A stretch of DNA of 64,000 nt from contig NZ_CP154625.1 in assembly GCF_051148895.1 (NCBI RefSeq), forward strand, positions 434,001 to 498,000. Direction: 5' to 3'. A program made the position numbers and the translations under genes. The notes below the pieces were generated by a model. It saw nothing but the letters and a program-made list of their open reading frames with translations, searched no databases and was not told the origin of the DNA. Source of the DNA: Terrisporobacter vanillatitrophus. GTDB lineage: Bacteria > Bacillota > Clostridia > Peptostreptococcales > Peptostreptococcaceae. Shown here piece by piece: positions 18,746 through 28,527 of the stretch; position 1 is the stretch's first letter; every line of letters begins with the position of its first letter.

Positions 18746-19294
18746 TTATTTTTTACTTTGTTCTAAGCAAGTATTTATACAGTTATTTAGCCATTTGATT
18801 TGACCTTCTTCTCTTATAATGGCACTATCTAACACGAGATAATCACCAAAATAATCATCATCTAGTGATGGAACTTCTGTATAAGCATTTTTTTGACTGA
18901 TTAAAAATTCAAGACGCTTATTGTGTTGAAGTAGTTGATGTTCAAGTAAAGTGATTCTAGTTTCTATATCTAAATTGTTATAGAAATATACTCTTAGTCT
19001 AAATTTATTTTTAGGAGTAGGCTCCATAGGCTGGTCTTTAGCAAGCCATTTTAAAAATTCGTCCCTACCTTTTTCAGTTATATAATAAACTTTCTTTTCT
19101 AATACATCACCACTGATTTCCACTTCATAAGTAATTAATTCTTCATCAGCTAATTTTTTTAGTTCAGGGTATATTTGACTATGTTTTGCACTCCAAAATT
19201 CACATAGTTGAAAATTAAATTCCTTGCTTAAATCATATCCTGTCATAGGTTTTCTGTTTAATATACCTAGGATTGCATATTTAAGAGTTCTCAT
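18746..19294 (-). CDS. PadR-family transcriptional regulator
   Basis: A 182-aa repressor with an N-terminal winged helix (KYAILGILNRKPMTGYDLSKEF, SQIYPELKKLADEELI, VYYITEKGRDEF) and a C-terminal helical Vir_act_alpha_C-type dimerisation region. PadR proteins often respond to phenolic or other aromatic acids. It is divergent from the enoate-reductase-like gene, and a perfect 20-bp palindrome lies between them. It therefore likely represses that gene and itself. Confidence 0.92.
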   Translation of the reverse strand: MRTLKYAILGILNRKPMTGYDLSKEFNFQLCEFWSAKHSQIYPELKKLADEELITYEVEISGDVLEKKVYYITEKGRDEFLKWLAKDQPMEPTPKNKFRLRVYFYNNLDIETRITLLEHQLLQHNKRLEFLISQKNAYTEVPSLDDDYFGDYLVLDSAIIREEGQIKWLNNCINTCLEQSKK

Positions 19295-19382
19295 ATTTCA
19301 CCTCTTTGTTTTTCTTATTAATGAATTTATTATACCATTATTTGCTTAAAAAAAAATCTAAATAAAGGAAAAGTAAATAATG

Positions 19383-19402
19383 ACATGTAAATATTTACAT
19401 GT
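19383..19402. promoter_or_regulatory. PadR operator candidate
   Basis: ACATGTAAATATTTACATGT is a perfect 20-bp palindrome in the padR/enoate reductase intergenic region. PadR sites typically have the ATGT-N8-ACAT pattern, which this matches exactly. It is 38 bases before the reductase start, suited to blocking transcription. Confidence 0.7.
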
Positions 19403-19439
19403 TACTATTTAAATAAATTAATATAAGGGAGGGAAAATT

Positions 19440-21395
19440 ATGAAAAGAAAATATCCAAATCTATGTAAGCCAATTCAAATAGGAAATGTAATTTTCAGAA
19501 ATAGAATGTTTTCTGCACCTATGGGAGGTACAGATATAACAGCTGATTGTACAATAGGACCAAAATCAACAGCATTTTATGAATTAAGAGCAAAAGGTGG
19601 AGCTGGAGCAGTAACTATAAGTGAGTGTATGGTTCATCCAGAAACTGACGGTTCACATGCATATCATTTAGATTTGAAAATAGTAGATTCATTAGCTAGT
19701 TTTACTTATACAGCAGATGCCATAAGACGTCATGGAGCTATACCAAGTGTGGAATTATCACATTCTGGTCAATATGCAGGAACTTATTTAGTAGATAAAA
19801 ACAAGAAAGAAGGATTATCTCAATGGGGAGTAAGTCCAAGTGTTAGAGCCGATGGTTTAGAAATAAAGGAATTAACTCAAGAAATAATAGATGATATAGT
19901 AAAATCTTATGGAGAAGTTGCAGGTCTTGCTAAAAGAGCTGGGTTTGAAATGATAATGGTTCATGGGGGACATGGATGGCTAATAAATCAATTTCTATCT
20001 CCATATTTTAACAAAAGAACAGATAAATACGGAGGTTCCTTAGAAAATAGAGTGCGTTTTGCACAGGAAGTATTAGATAGTGTTCGTGAAGCAGTAGGAA
20101 AAGGATTCCCGATAGAATTTAGATTAAGTGGATCTGAATTATTTGAAGGAGGATATGATTTAGCTGAAGGTGTTGAAATAGCTAAATTACTAGAATCAAG
20201 AATAGATTTACTTCATGTATCAGCAGGAACATATCAAAGAGGATTTGGAATAACACATCCATCAATGTTTGTACCTCATGGATGTAATGTTTATCTTGCA
20301 GCAGAAATCAAAAAACATGTAAGTGTGCCAGTAGCAACTCTTGGGGGATTAAACGACCCAGCACAAATGGAAGAAATAATCGCAAGTGGAAAAGCTGATG
20401 TAGTAGAAATGGCAAGAGCATTACTTGCTGATCATGAACTTCCTAAAAAAATAATGTCAAACAGAGATGAAGATATAGTAAAATGTTTAAGATGTTTTAC
20501 TTGTATGGCAGAAAGAGCAGCAACATCAACAAGAAGATGTACAGTAAATCCACTTATAGGACGCGAAATGGATGGCATGGAAATCACACCAGTATTAAAA
20601 CCTAAAAAAGTTTTAGTTGCAGGTGGAGGACCAGGAGGATTACAAGCAGCAATAACTGCAGCAAGACGTGGTCATAGAGTAATACTTTGCGAAAAAACAG
20701 ATGCTCTAGGTGGAATACTTAAGGGAGAACAAGCCATACCATTTAAATATGAAATGTATGAACTTGGAAATACTTTTGGAAAACTAGCAAAAGACGAAGG
20801 TGTAGAAATACGTTTAAATACAGAGGTTACTAAAGAATATGTGGAAGAAGAAAATGTAGATGCTTTAATAATAGCTGTAGGTTCATCTCCATTAGTTCCA
20901 CCAATTCCAGGCCTTGATAATGAAAACGTAGTAGTTGTAAACAACTATTATTTAGAAAAAGATAAGATAAAAGATGATAAGGAAATTGTAGTCCTTGGTG
21001 GAGGTCTTGCTGGATGTGAAACTGCAATACATCTAGCACAGGAAGGCAAAAAAGTTCATCTAGTGGAAATGAGAAGTGAACTTGCTCCAGATGCAAACAT
21101 AAGACATCGTCCAATACTTTTAAGTGAAATAGAAAAAGAGGGTGTACAAGTTCACACTGAGTTTAAGGGATTAAAAGTTTCTAATGAAGGTGTTATTTGT
21201 TTAGATAAAGAAGGAAATGAAGTTTTAGTACCGGGAACACATGTAATATGTGCTCTAGGACAAAGAGCTAATAGAAATATGGTAGATGAATTAATAGATT
21301 GTGCTCCTTATGTGGCACAAATAGGGGACTGTGTACGTCCGTCTACTATAACAACAGCAGTATATCAAGGACATCATGCAGCACTTGATATATAG
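19440..21395 (+). CDS. Old-yellow-enzyme / 2-enoate reductase-type FMN-FeS-FAD oxidoreductase
   Basis: A 651-aa NADH-dependent reductase of the 2,4-dienoyl-CoA/2-enoate reductase family. The N-terminal FMN TIM barrel (1-370) includes VHGGHGWLINQFLSPYFNKR and ENRVRF. A [4Fe-4S] site CLRCFTCMAE...RRCTVNP follows at about 342-365. FAD and NAD Rossmann motifs are VLVAGGGPGGLQAA (about 385) and VVLGGGLAGCETA (about 517). Such enzymes reduce C=C bonds of enoates, cinnamate-type acids or bile-acid intermediates; the substrate here is not decidable. Control by the divergent PadR favours an aromatic or phenolic enoate (inference). It is followed by a terminator at 21410. Confidence 0.9.
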   Translation: MKRKYPNLCKPIQIGNVIFRNRMFSAPMGGTDITADCTIGPKSTAFYELRAKGGAGAVTISECMVHPETDGSHAYHLDLKIVDSLASFTYTADAIRRHGAIPSVELSHSGQYAGTYLVDKNKKEGLSQWGVSPSVRADGLEIKELTQEIIDDIVKSYGEVAGLAKRAGFEMIMVHGGHGWLINQFLSPYFNKRTDKYGGSLENRVRFAQEVLDSVREAVGKGFPIEFRLSGSELFEGGYDLAEGVEIAKLLESRIDLLHVSAGTYQRGFGITHPSMFVPHGCNVYLAAEIKKHVSVPVATLGGLNDPAQMEEIIASGKADVVEMARALLADHELPKKIMSNRDEDIVKCLRCFTCMAERAATSTRRCTVNPLIGREMDGMEITPVLKPKKVLVAGGGPGGLQAAITAARRGHRVILCEKTDALGGILKGEQAIPFKYEMYELGNTFGKLAKDEGVEIRLNTEVTKEYVEEENVDALIIAVGSSPLVPPIPGLDNENVVVVNNYYLEKDKIKDDKEIVVLGGGLAGCETAIHLAQEGKKVHLVEMRSELAPDANIRHRPILLSEIEKEGVQVHTEFKGLKVSNEGVICLDKEGNEVLVPGTHVICALGQRANRNMVDELIDCAPYVAQIGDCVRPSTITTAVYQGHHAALDI

Positions 21396-21409
21396 TTTTT
21401 TTAAAATAG

Positions 21410-21445
21410 GCATCCCATTATTATTAATGGGATGCTCTTTTTTTA
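21410..21445 (+). terminator. Rho-independent terminator
   Basis: A perfect stem GCATCCCATTA with TAATGGGATGC (21410-21435) is followed by TC and a T run, downstream of the reductase gene. Confidence 0.9.
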
Positions 21446-21549
21446 TTTTTAATAGATTTATTAGTATAATTATTTTGTTATAATTATACTAATAATAAAA
21501 AATTAGAAATACTAAAGTAAAGAATATAAAATATAGGAGATAAAAATAG

Positions 21550-22221
21550 ATGGAAAAAATAATAATTATTGAAGATGAAGCAATAATTAGAGAAGAACTG
21601 AAAAACTTCTTAGGCAGATATGGATATGAAACAGTAGCACCCACATCTTTTGACAATGTGGTGGAATTTATTATACAGCAAAATGCCAATTTAGTTTTAC
21701 TAGATATAAATCTACCAGTTTTTGATGGATATTACATATGCAGAGAAGTGAGAAAACAATCAGATGTACCTATAATAATCGTAACAAGTAGAGATAGTGA
21801 CATGGACGAGCTTATGAGTATGAACTTGGGAGCGGATGATTTTGTTACAAAGCCTTATAATACACAAATACTACTGGCAAGAATAGCAGCACTACTAAAA
21901 AGAAGTGGATCAACTGCGGCTAATAGTAGTATTTTAACTTATAAAGATTTTCAACTAAATTTATCAAATGCAACTATTACTTATAATGAAAAAGAAATAG
22001 AACTGACTAAAAACGAAGTAAAAATACTTTCATACTTAATAAATCGAAAGGGAGAAATAGTATCTAGAGAATTACTAATGGAGTATTTGTGGAGCACAGA
22101 TTATTTTGTAGATGATAGTACTTTAACTGTGAATATAACAAGACTTCGTAAAAAACTAGAAGAAATAGGTATAGAAAATGTAATAGAAACAAGAAGAGGA
22201 TTGGGGTACATAATGCCATGA
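21550..22221 (+). CDS. Response regulator, OmpR family (BceR-like)
   Basis: A 223-aa regulator with a receiver domain (IIEDEAIIREEL, phospho-acceptor LLDINLPVFDG, VTKPYNTQ) and a winged-helix output domain (ELTKNEVKILSYLI, TLTVNITRLRKKL, TRRGLGYIM). It overlaps the kinase gene by 4 bases. The kinase type indicates that the pair senses cell-wall peptides via the BceAB-like transporter at 15872-18629. The inverted repeat at 15767-15784 is a possible target. Confidence 0.92.
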   Translation: MEKIIIIEDEAIIREELKNFLGRYGYETVAPTSFDNVVEFIIQQNANLVLLDINLPVFDGYYICREVRKQSDVPIIIVTSRDSDMDELMSMNLGADDFVTKPYNTQILLARIAALLKRSGSTAANSSILTYKDFQLNLSNATITYNEKEIELTKNEVKILSYLINRKGEIVSRELLMEYLWSTDYFVDDSTLTVNITRLRKKLEEIGIENVIETRRGLGYIMP

Positions 22222-23231
22222 AAATAATTGATTACATAAAGGACAAGGGGCTTTTTTTATCTACAAACTTAATGTTCTTTATAATAATTTCATCATTTAT
22301 GCGCTTTGCTAAGGCTGCTCCAGTTATAATTTTTCTTTTATTTTGCATATGGTTTTTGCCATTATTAAGCTATATGTTGCTTGAGTATATGAAGTATAAA
22401 AAATACTTCAATAACATAGATACTATTTTGGAAAATCTAGATAAAAAGTATTTATTGCCTGAAGTTATTGATGACGCAAACTTTATGGTGGGAGAAGAAT
22501 TAAATTATATTTTAAAAGTATTAAGTAGAGATATGCATGAAAATGTTAAGTACTACAAAAACATTCAAGAAGAATACAGAGAGTATATAGAAATGTGGGT
22601 TCATGAAATTAAAACACCAATAGCATCTTCAAAACTATTAATAGAAAACAATAATAATGAAATAACAAGAAAAATTGATATACAAATGGATAGAATAGAA
22701 AACTTTGTGGAGCAAGTGCTATATTACTCAAGAAGTGACGAAGTAGGTAAGGACTATATTATAAAAAAAATAGAATTATCTCAAGTTGTAAAAAATGTTA
22801 TTAAGAAAAATCAAAGGGACTTTATAAGCAAAAAAATAAGTTTGCAGTTAGAGAATATTGATGAAATTATTTATTCTGATACAAAATGGGTTGAGTTTAT
22901 ATTAAATCAAATAATAGGAAATGCTATTAAATATTCCAAAGGAAAAGAAGACAAAATAATAATTAACGCTAAAAAGCTGGGAAATGCAGTAGTGCTAACA
23001 GTGCAAGACAATGGTGTGGGAATTACTGAAAAAGATATAAATCGAGTATTTGAAAAAGGATTCACAGGAGAAAATGGTAGAAAGTTTGGAAAAAGTACAG
23101 GTATAGGTTTGTATTTATGTAAAAAACTATGTGTGAAATTGGGACTAGGTTTACAAATTGACTCTAATATAAATGAAGGAACAAAGGTAAGCATAATTTT
23201 CCCGAGAACAGAAAATATAGCAGAAGACTAA
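22218..23231 (+). CDS. Intramembrane-sensing histidine kinase (BceS-like)
   Basis: A 337-aa kinase with two adjacent N-terminal helices (about 13-32 and 36-56) and almost no extracellular loop, which is typical of kinases that sense through a Bce transporter. The H-box is IEMWVHEIKTPIASSKLL, N-box FILNQIIGNAIKYS, and G-boxes DNGVGI and GKSTGIGLYLCKKL. It starts with an ATGA overlap to the regulator gene. Confidence 0.92.
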   Translation: MKIIDYIKDKGLFLSTNLMFFIIISSFMRFAKAAPVIIFLLFCIWFLPLLSYMLLEYMKYKKYFNNIDTILENLDKKYLLPEVIDDANFMVGEELNYILKVLSRDMHENVKYYKNIQEEYREYIEMWVHEIKTPIASSKLLIENNNNEITRKIDIQMDRIENFVEQVLYYSRSDEVGKDYIIKKIELSQVVKNVIKKNQRDFISKKISLQLENIDEIIYSDTKWVEFILNQIIGNAIKYSKGKEDKIIINAKKLGNAVVLTVQDNGVGITEKDINRVFEKGFTGENGRKFGKSTGIGLYLCKKLCVKLGLGLQIDSNINEGTKVSIIFPRTENIAED

Positions 23232-23337
23232 CATCTCAATATATGTAAATGTATATGGATGTACAGTATAATATTAAGCACTACTAAAATTATACTTTAT
23301 AAATAGCAACTAAATGGAGAGAGGAATACTAAATAGC

Positions 23338-26300
23338 ATGGGGGGACTAAGAAGTATATTAAGCATAATCATAATGTTAATAGCTATAAATACAGGCATA
23401 CTTAAAGTGGATGCATTCGATAATATCAACTTTAAAAATATTACTATTGAGGAGGGCTTGTCTCAAAGTACTGTAGAAACTATGATACAAGATAGTAAGG
23501 GTTATTTATGGTTTGGAACTAATGATGGATTAAATAGATATAATGGATATGAATTTAAGATATATAAGAATAATAAAAACTCAAAAAATAGTCTAGCGAG
23601 TAATTATATTATAGATATAAAAGAAGATGATCAAGGTAATATCTGGGTTGGAACACCAGGTGGTCTAAGTAAAGTAAATCCAGAAAATGATAATATAATA
23701 AATTATACAACTGAAAAAGATAAGGGAAATTTATCTAATAATAATGTATGTGAAATTTTAATTACTAAGGATGGAAGTATATTAGTAGCAACTGATGATG
23801 GACTTAATTTATATGATAAAGAAAAGGACAAGTTCAATAGAATCCTATACGAGGATAATATTATAACTGGTCAGTCAATCTATAGTATGACTGAAGATAT
23901 TAATGGTGATATATGGATAGGAACAACAAATGGTTTAAACAAGTTAGATGTTAAGTCAAAGAAAATAAAAAAAATATATAGTTCTCATAAGGATAACTCT
24001 ATTAGTGACAATTGGATATATAAAGTTTATTCTGATAAAGATGGATATATATGGGTTGGAACTTATGACCAAGGACTTAATAAAATCAATATAAAAAACA
24101 ATGAAGTTATTGTATATAAGAATACAAATAACGAAAAAAATTCATTAGGTGGAAATTATGTAAGAAACATATTACAAGATAACAATGGGACTATTTGGGT
24201 ATGTACAGATGGAGGTTTGTCTAAATATATAGAGGATGAAGATAAATTTATTACTTATACTAATAAGGCCTATGATAGATATAGTATTTTAGATAACAAT
24301 ACATTTTCTATTGTTCAAGATAAAAATGGTCTTATATTGGTAGGTACATACAAAGGAGTTAGTATATTTGACCCTAATAACAAAATTGAACATTATAAAA
24401 ATGATCCATTTAATAGCAATTCTTTAAGTGAGAACTCAATATATGGCATATATGAAGACAATGAAGGCTTTACATGGGTAGGAACAAGCTCTACAGGAAT
24501 TAACATTATTGATAGAGACAGTAAAACTATAAAGCGTCTTACTACAGATGATGGATTAGTAAGTAATGCTATTAACTCTATTGCAGGATATGACAAATAT
24601 ATATGGATAGGAACTAGTAATGGTCTAAATAAAATAAATAAAAATAATAATACAATAGAAAACTATAATTCAAATAAAATGCTGAGTTCAGTGAAAATAA
24701 AATATTTATATTTGGATAGTAATAAAAATTTATGGATAGGTACACCACAAGGAATTTATATCTTAAATACCTACAATGATGATCTTACAAATATTTCATA
24801 TATACTAGACAACAATAATATAGAAGACACTTATATAGAGACTATTTATGAAGATGAAGAAGGTAACTATTGGATAGGCACATTTTTAGAAGGATATTTA
24901 ATTAATATAGATGGAAAAAGTAAAAGTGTTAAAGTATATAAGGAGGAACTAAATGCTAAATCCATTAGAACTATAGCAGAAGATGATAAGTACTTATGGA
25001 TTGGTACCAGTGATGGATTATCCAGAATGGATAAAGACACAGGTGAATTTGCAAGTTATACAGAGGATGATGGTTTGGCTAATAACAATATTTATGGAAT
25101 TTTAATAGATAGCCAAGGTGATTTATGGATGAGCACTAATAATGGAATATCCAAGTTTGATGTTAATAAAGATAAATTTGTAAGTTTATATTTAGAAGAC
25201 GGTCTTCAAAGCAATGAATTTAATGGTGCTGCTTATTATAAAAATAGTAAAGGTGAATTTTTATTTGGAGGCATTAATGGATTAAATATATTTAATCCTG
25301 ATGAAATAGAAGTAGGTGAATATACACCAAAAGTTGTATTTGATCAATTTATTGTCAAAGGTAAAACTTATAAATATATTAATAATCTAGAATTTAAACA
25401 TAATGAGAATATTATTAATATAAAATATTTCTTGCCAGACTATAAAAATATCAAAGGAATACAATATCAATATATGTTAGAAGGTATGGATGAAGAGTGG
25501 AATATTTCTAAGAATCATGAAATCATCTATAATAATTTGGCTCCAGGAAAATATGAACTTAAAATAAAGGCAAGAAATCATAACGGTGTAATTAGTGAAG
25601 AAAGTAATGTAGCGTTTACTATAAAGCCACCAATTTGGCTAAGTAAATGGGCTTACTTTATATATGCCTTACTAATAATTTTACTTATATACAAAGAGGA
25701 AAATAAGATAAAAAGATTGGATAAATTAGTAGGTAGAAAAACCCAAATGCTAAGAGATGAAATGGAAAAAAGCAATGAATTATTAAATAAAGTTATACAG
25801 TTGGAAAGAAACAAAAACAACTATTTTATAAATTTATCCCACGAACTTAGAACTCCTCTAAATGTAATATTTTCAACAGAACAGGTAATTAGAACTTTAA
25901 ACAAAAAAGAAGATGGAATATCACATGAAAAAATAGATTATTATATGGAAGTAATAAGAAGAAATTCAAAACGTCTTTTAAAACTAATAAACAATATTAT
26001 TGATACTACTAAGGCACAACATGGTAATTATCAAATAAATATAAAAGATGAAGATATAGTTTATATAGTAGAAGAAGCAGCCTTAAGTTTAAAGGATTAT
26101 ATAGAAAATAAAAATATAGAATTGATTATAGAGCCGGATATGGAAGAAAAAATTATTCAATGTGATAAATATGAAATTGAGAGATGTATAGTTAACTTAA
26201 TCAGTAACGCAGCTAAGTTTACTCCTAAGGGAGGGCGTATAGATGTTATTATAAAAGATTTAGGAGATCAGGTTGAAATACTTATTAAGGATACTGGTAT

Positions 26301-26505
26301 TGGAATAGATGAAAAATATCACAATTCTATATTCGATAGATTTAATCAAGTTATAGATGAACACTCTGAAGTTAAAGGTGGTAGTGGACTAGGTTTAACT
26401 ATTACAAAACATATCATAGACTTACATAAAGGACAAATATTTGTTTCTAGTGAAATAAATAAAGGAAGTACATTTAAGATTGTTTTAAAAGAAAAAATAA
26501 ATTGA
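23338..26505 (+). CDS. Two-component-regulator-propeller histidine kinase
   Basis: A protein of about 1055 aa: signal segment (1-25), an extracytoplasmic double beta-propeller of about 14 blades built from repeats such as GYLWFGTNDGLNRY, a Y_Y_Y domain (YQYMLEGMDEEWN...NLAPGKYELKIKARNHNG), one transmembrane helix at about 775-795, a coiled linker, H-box FINLSHELRTPLNVIF, N-box CIVNLISNAAKFTPKGG and G-box GGSGLGLTITKHII. The architecture resembles Bacteroides hybrid sensors but lacks the fused receiver and AraC output. No response regulator is adjacent. Start: GAGAGG lies 5' of ATG 23338; ATG 23314 has no site. The asr operon follows after a terminator. Confidence 0.9.
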   Translation: MGGLRSILSIIIMLIAINTGILKVDAFDNINFKNITIEEGLSQSTVETMIQDSKGYLWFGTNDGLNRYNGYEFKIYKNNKNSKNSLASNYIIDIKEDDQGNIWVGTPGGLSKVNPENDNIINYTTEKDKGNLSNNNVCEILITKDGSILVATDDGLNLYDKEKDKFNRILYEDNIITGQSIYSMTEDINGDIWIGTTNGLNKLDVKSKKIKKIYSSHKDNSISDNWIYKVYSDKDGYIWVGTYDQGLNKINIKNNEVIVYKNTNNEKNSLGGNYVRNILQDNNGTIWVCTDGGLSKYIEDEDKFITYTNKAYDRYSILDNNTFSIVQDKNGLILVGTYKGVSIFDPNNKIEHYKNDPFNSNSLSENSIYGIYEDNEGFTWVGTSSTGINIIDRDSKTIKRLTTDDGLVSNAINSIAGYDKYIWIGTSNGLNKINKNNNTIENYNSNKMLSSVKIKYLYLDSNKNLWIGTPQGIYILNTYNDDLTNISYILDNNNIEDTYIETIYEDEEGNYWIGTFLEGYLINIDGKSKSVKVYKEELNAKSIRTIAEDDKYLWIGTSDGLSRMDKDTGEFASYTEDDGLANNNIYGILIDSQGDLWMSTNNGISKFDVNKDKFVSLYLEDGLQSNEFNGAAYYKNSKGEFLFGGINGLNIFNPDEIEVGEYTPKVVFDQFIVKGKTYKYINNLEFKHNENIINIKYFLPDYKNIKGIQYQYMLEGMDEEWNISKNHEIIYNNLAPGKYELKIKARNHNGVISEESNVAFTIKPPIWLSKWAYFIYALLIILLIYKEENKIKRLDKLVGRKTQMLRDEMEKSNELLNKVIQLERNKNNYFINLSHELRTPLNVIFSTEQVIRTLNKKEDGISHEKIDYYMEVIRRNSKRLLKLINNIIDTTKAQHGNYQINIKDEDIVYIVEEAALSLKDYIENKNIELIIEPDMEEKIIQCDKYEIERCIVNLISNAAKFTPKGGRIDVIIKDLGDQVEILIKDTGIGIDEKYHNSIFDRFNQVIDEHSEVKGGSGLGLTITKHIIDLHKGQIFVSSEINKGSTFKIVLKEKIN

Positions 26506-26537
26506 AATCATGTAGAAAAATGTAGCATAAAATAATA

Positions 26538-26587
26538 AATCCTATATAGTGAACACGTAAAAAGTGTATCTATATAGGATTTTTTTA
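26538..26587 (+). terminator. Rho-independent terminator
   Basis: AATCCTATATAG pairs with CTATATAGGATT (26538-26549 with 26570-26581) and a T run follows. It separates the propeller kinase from asrA. Confidence 0.85.
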
Positions 26588-26626
26588 TTGAAAAAAAATA
26601 AGATACTATATTTTTCAATAATTTGC

Positions 26627-26673
26627 AAAATATATTAGATAAGTAAAATATATTACATAAAATATATTAGATA
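26627..26673 (+). repeat. Three short direct repeats in the asr promoter region
   Basis: AAAATATATTA(G/C)ATA occurs at 26627, 26645 and 26659 (spacing 18 and 14 bases), ending 28 bases before asrA. The repeats may be regulator sites, but the sequence is so AT-rich that chance or a promoter element cannot be excluded. Confidence 0.35.
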
Positions 26674-26700
26674 AAAAGGATAAAGGAGAAAATATAACTT

Positions 26701-27717
26701 ATGAAAGTTAGAATTGATATTGAAAAGTTTGATCAAATAATATCTGATTTAAAAGATAAATACAAGGTAATTGCTCCTATAAGTATACCCTATGCTGGTA
26801 CTTACTCAGATACAGATGTGATTAGGTATGAAGAAGTAAAAAGCATAAAAGATATAGAGTTTGACAGAAAATCACAGTTCACTGCAAAGGATGTAGTTAT
26901 GCCTTGTACGGAAACTTTATTTTATTTCAATGAAGATGAATTTAAAATCCCATCTATTGATGAAAGAAAAATTCTTGTATTTATGCGCTCATGTGACATA
27001 CATAGTTTAGATCGTTTAGATAGAGTATATTTAAAAAATGGAAATGAACCAGACTTTTATTACAAAAGGTTGAGGGATAAAGTTAAGAAGGTATTAATAG
27101 GCTGTTCCAGTTCTTTTAGAAATTGTTTCTGCGTGAGTATGGGAACTAATAAAACAGATGAATACTCTCTAGGAATCAAGCTAGATAAAGGATATGTGTA
27201 TATTGACATAAAAGATGATGAATTTAAAGATATTTTTACCGGAGAAGAATGCGATTTTAATATTGAGTTTGTAACATCAAATGATGTAGTAGTAAATATA
27301 CCAGATGAGTTAAATCCTTTAGAAGTGGCTGAAGCAGAATTTTGGAGAGAATATGATTATAGATGTATAGCTTGTGGAAGATGTAATTTATCTTGCCCAA
27401 CTTGCACATGTTTTACTATGCAAGATGTGGTAAGCCAAGACAATTATAAATGTGGAGAAAGAAGAAAAGTAGGGGCTTCATGTCAAATTCCAGGCTTTGG
27501 TTTAATGGCTGGTGGACATGATGTTAGGGTGAAAAATGGAGATAGAATGAGATATAGAACCATGCATAAAATGTATGATTATGCCCAACGTTTTGGTCCC
27601 CAAATGTGCACAGGATGTGGCAGATGTGATGATGTTTGTCCTCAATACATATCCCTTTCCACTGCCATGAATAGAGTAAATGAATTTGTAAACAAGAGAG
27701 AAAGAGAGGGAATGTAA
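26701..27717 (+). CDS. asrA: Anaerobic sulfite reductase subunit A
   Basis: A 338-aa electron-transfer subunit of the AsrABC dissimilatory-type sulfite reductase (sulfite to sulfide with NADH). Two C-terminal [4Fe-4S] ferredoxin motifs are visible: CIACGRCNLSCPTC (about 221-234) and CTGCGRCDDVCPQ (about 304-316). It is the first gene of a tight three-gene operon; the next gene starts directly at its stop. Length and motifs match AsrA of Salmonella and clostridia. Confidence 0.95.
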   Translation: MKVRIDIEKFDQIISDLKDKYKVIAPISIPYAGTYSDTDVIRYEEVKSIKDIEFDRKSQFTAKDVVMPCTETLFYFNEDEFKIPSIDERKILVFMRSCDIHSLDRLDRVYLKNGNEPDFYYKRLRDKVKKVLIGCSSSFRNCFCVSMGTNKTDEYSLGIKLDKGYVYIDIKDDEFKDIFTGEECDFNIEFVTSNDVVVNIPDELNPLEVAEAEFWREYDYRCIACGRCNLSCPTCTCFTMQDVVSQDNYKCGERRKVGASCQIPGFGLMAGGHDVRVKNGDRMRYRTMHKMYDYAQRFGPQMCTGCGRCDDVCPQYISLSTAMNRVNEFVNKREREGM

Positions 27718-28515
27718 ATGGTAAATCAATATATACCACAAGACACTAAAATACTAGATATAATAAAGCACACACCAAAAGAATTTACTTTTAGAGTACA
27801 AACTAATTCTGAAAACGTCAAACCAGGGCAATTTTACGAAATTTCCATGCCCAAATATGGAGAGTCTCCCATATCAGTATCTGGAATAGGTGATAATTAT
27901 TTGGATTTCACAATAAGAGAAGTTGGTAAGGTTACTACAGAAGTCTTTAAATTAAAAATAGGGGACAACCTTAGAATAAGAGGCCCTTATGGTAATGGCT
28001 TTGATGTAAATGAATACAAAGGAAAAGAAATTATCGTAGTCTGTGGAGGAAGTGCTTTGGCTCCTGTGAGAGGTGTTATGGAATATTTTTATAATGATAT
28101 AGATTTGTGTGAATCTTTCACCTTAATATGTGGATTTAGAACGCCCAATGACATCTTATTTAAAGATGATATAGATCGTTGGGGTGGAAAAATACATGTA
28201 ACACTTACAGTAGATAAAAGTGATGATGAGAAATACACTAAAAATGTAGGTCTTGTAACAAAATACATTCCAAACTTAGATATAAAAGATAAAGAAAATG
28301 TGGCTGTAATAGTTGTAGGACCTCCTATGATGATGAAATTTTCCATAGGCGAATTTAAAAAAATAAATATAAAAGATGAAAATATCTGGGTTTCCTATGA
28401 AAGAAATATGAGTTGTGGTTTAGGTAAATGTGGTCACTGTAAGATGAATACTACTTATATTTGTGTAGATGGACCAGTATTTAATTATTCATTTGGAAAA
28501 ACTTTATTTGACTAG
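27718..28515 (+). CDS. asrB: Anaerobic sulfite reductase subunit B
   Basis: A 265-aa flavoprotein of the ferredoxin-NADP reductase fold that takes electrons from NADH. The FAD-binding region includes PISVSGIG and the NAD region VVCGGSALAPVRGVMEYF. The C-terminal CGLGKCGHCKMN with a later Cys (TYICVDGP) binds a [2Fe-2S] cluster. It starts immediately after the asrA stop, without a gap. Confidence 0.95.
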   Translation: MVNQYIPQDTKILDIIKHTPKEFTFRVQTNSENVKPGQFYEISMPKYGESPISVSGIGDNYLDFTIREVGKVTTEVFKLKIGDNLRIRGPYGNGFDVNEYKGKEIIVVCGGSALAPVRGVMEYFYNDIDLCESFTLICGFRTPNDILFKDDIDRWGGKIHVTLTVDKSDDEKYTKNVGLVTKYIPNLDIKDKENVAVIVVGPPMMMKFSIGEFKKINIKDENIWVSYERNMSCGLGKCGHCKMNTTYICVDGPVFNYSFGKTLFD

Positions 28516-28527
28516 GAGGGTAGATAT

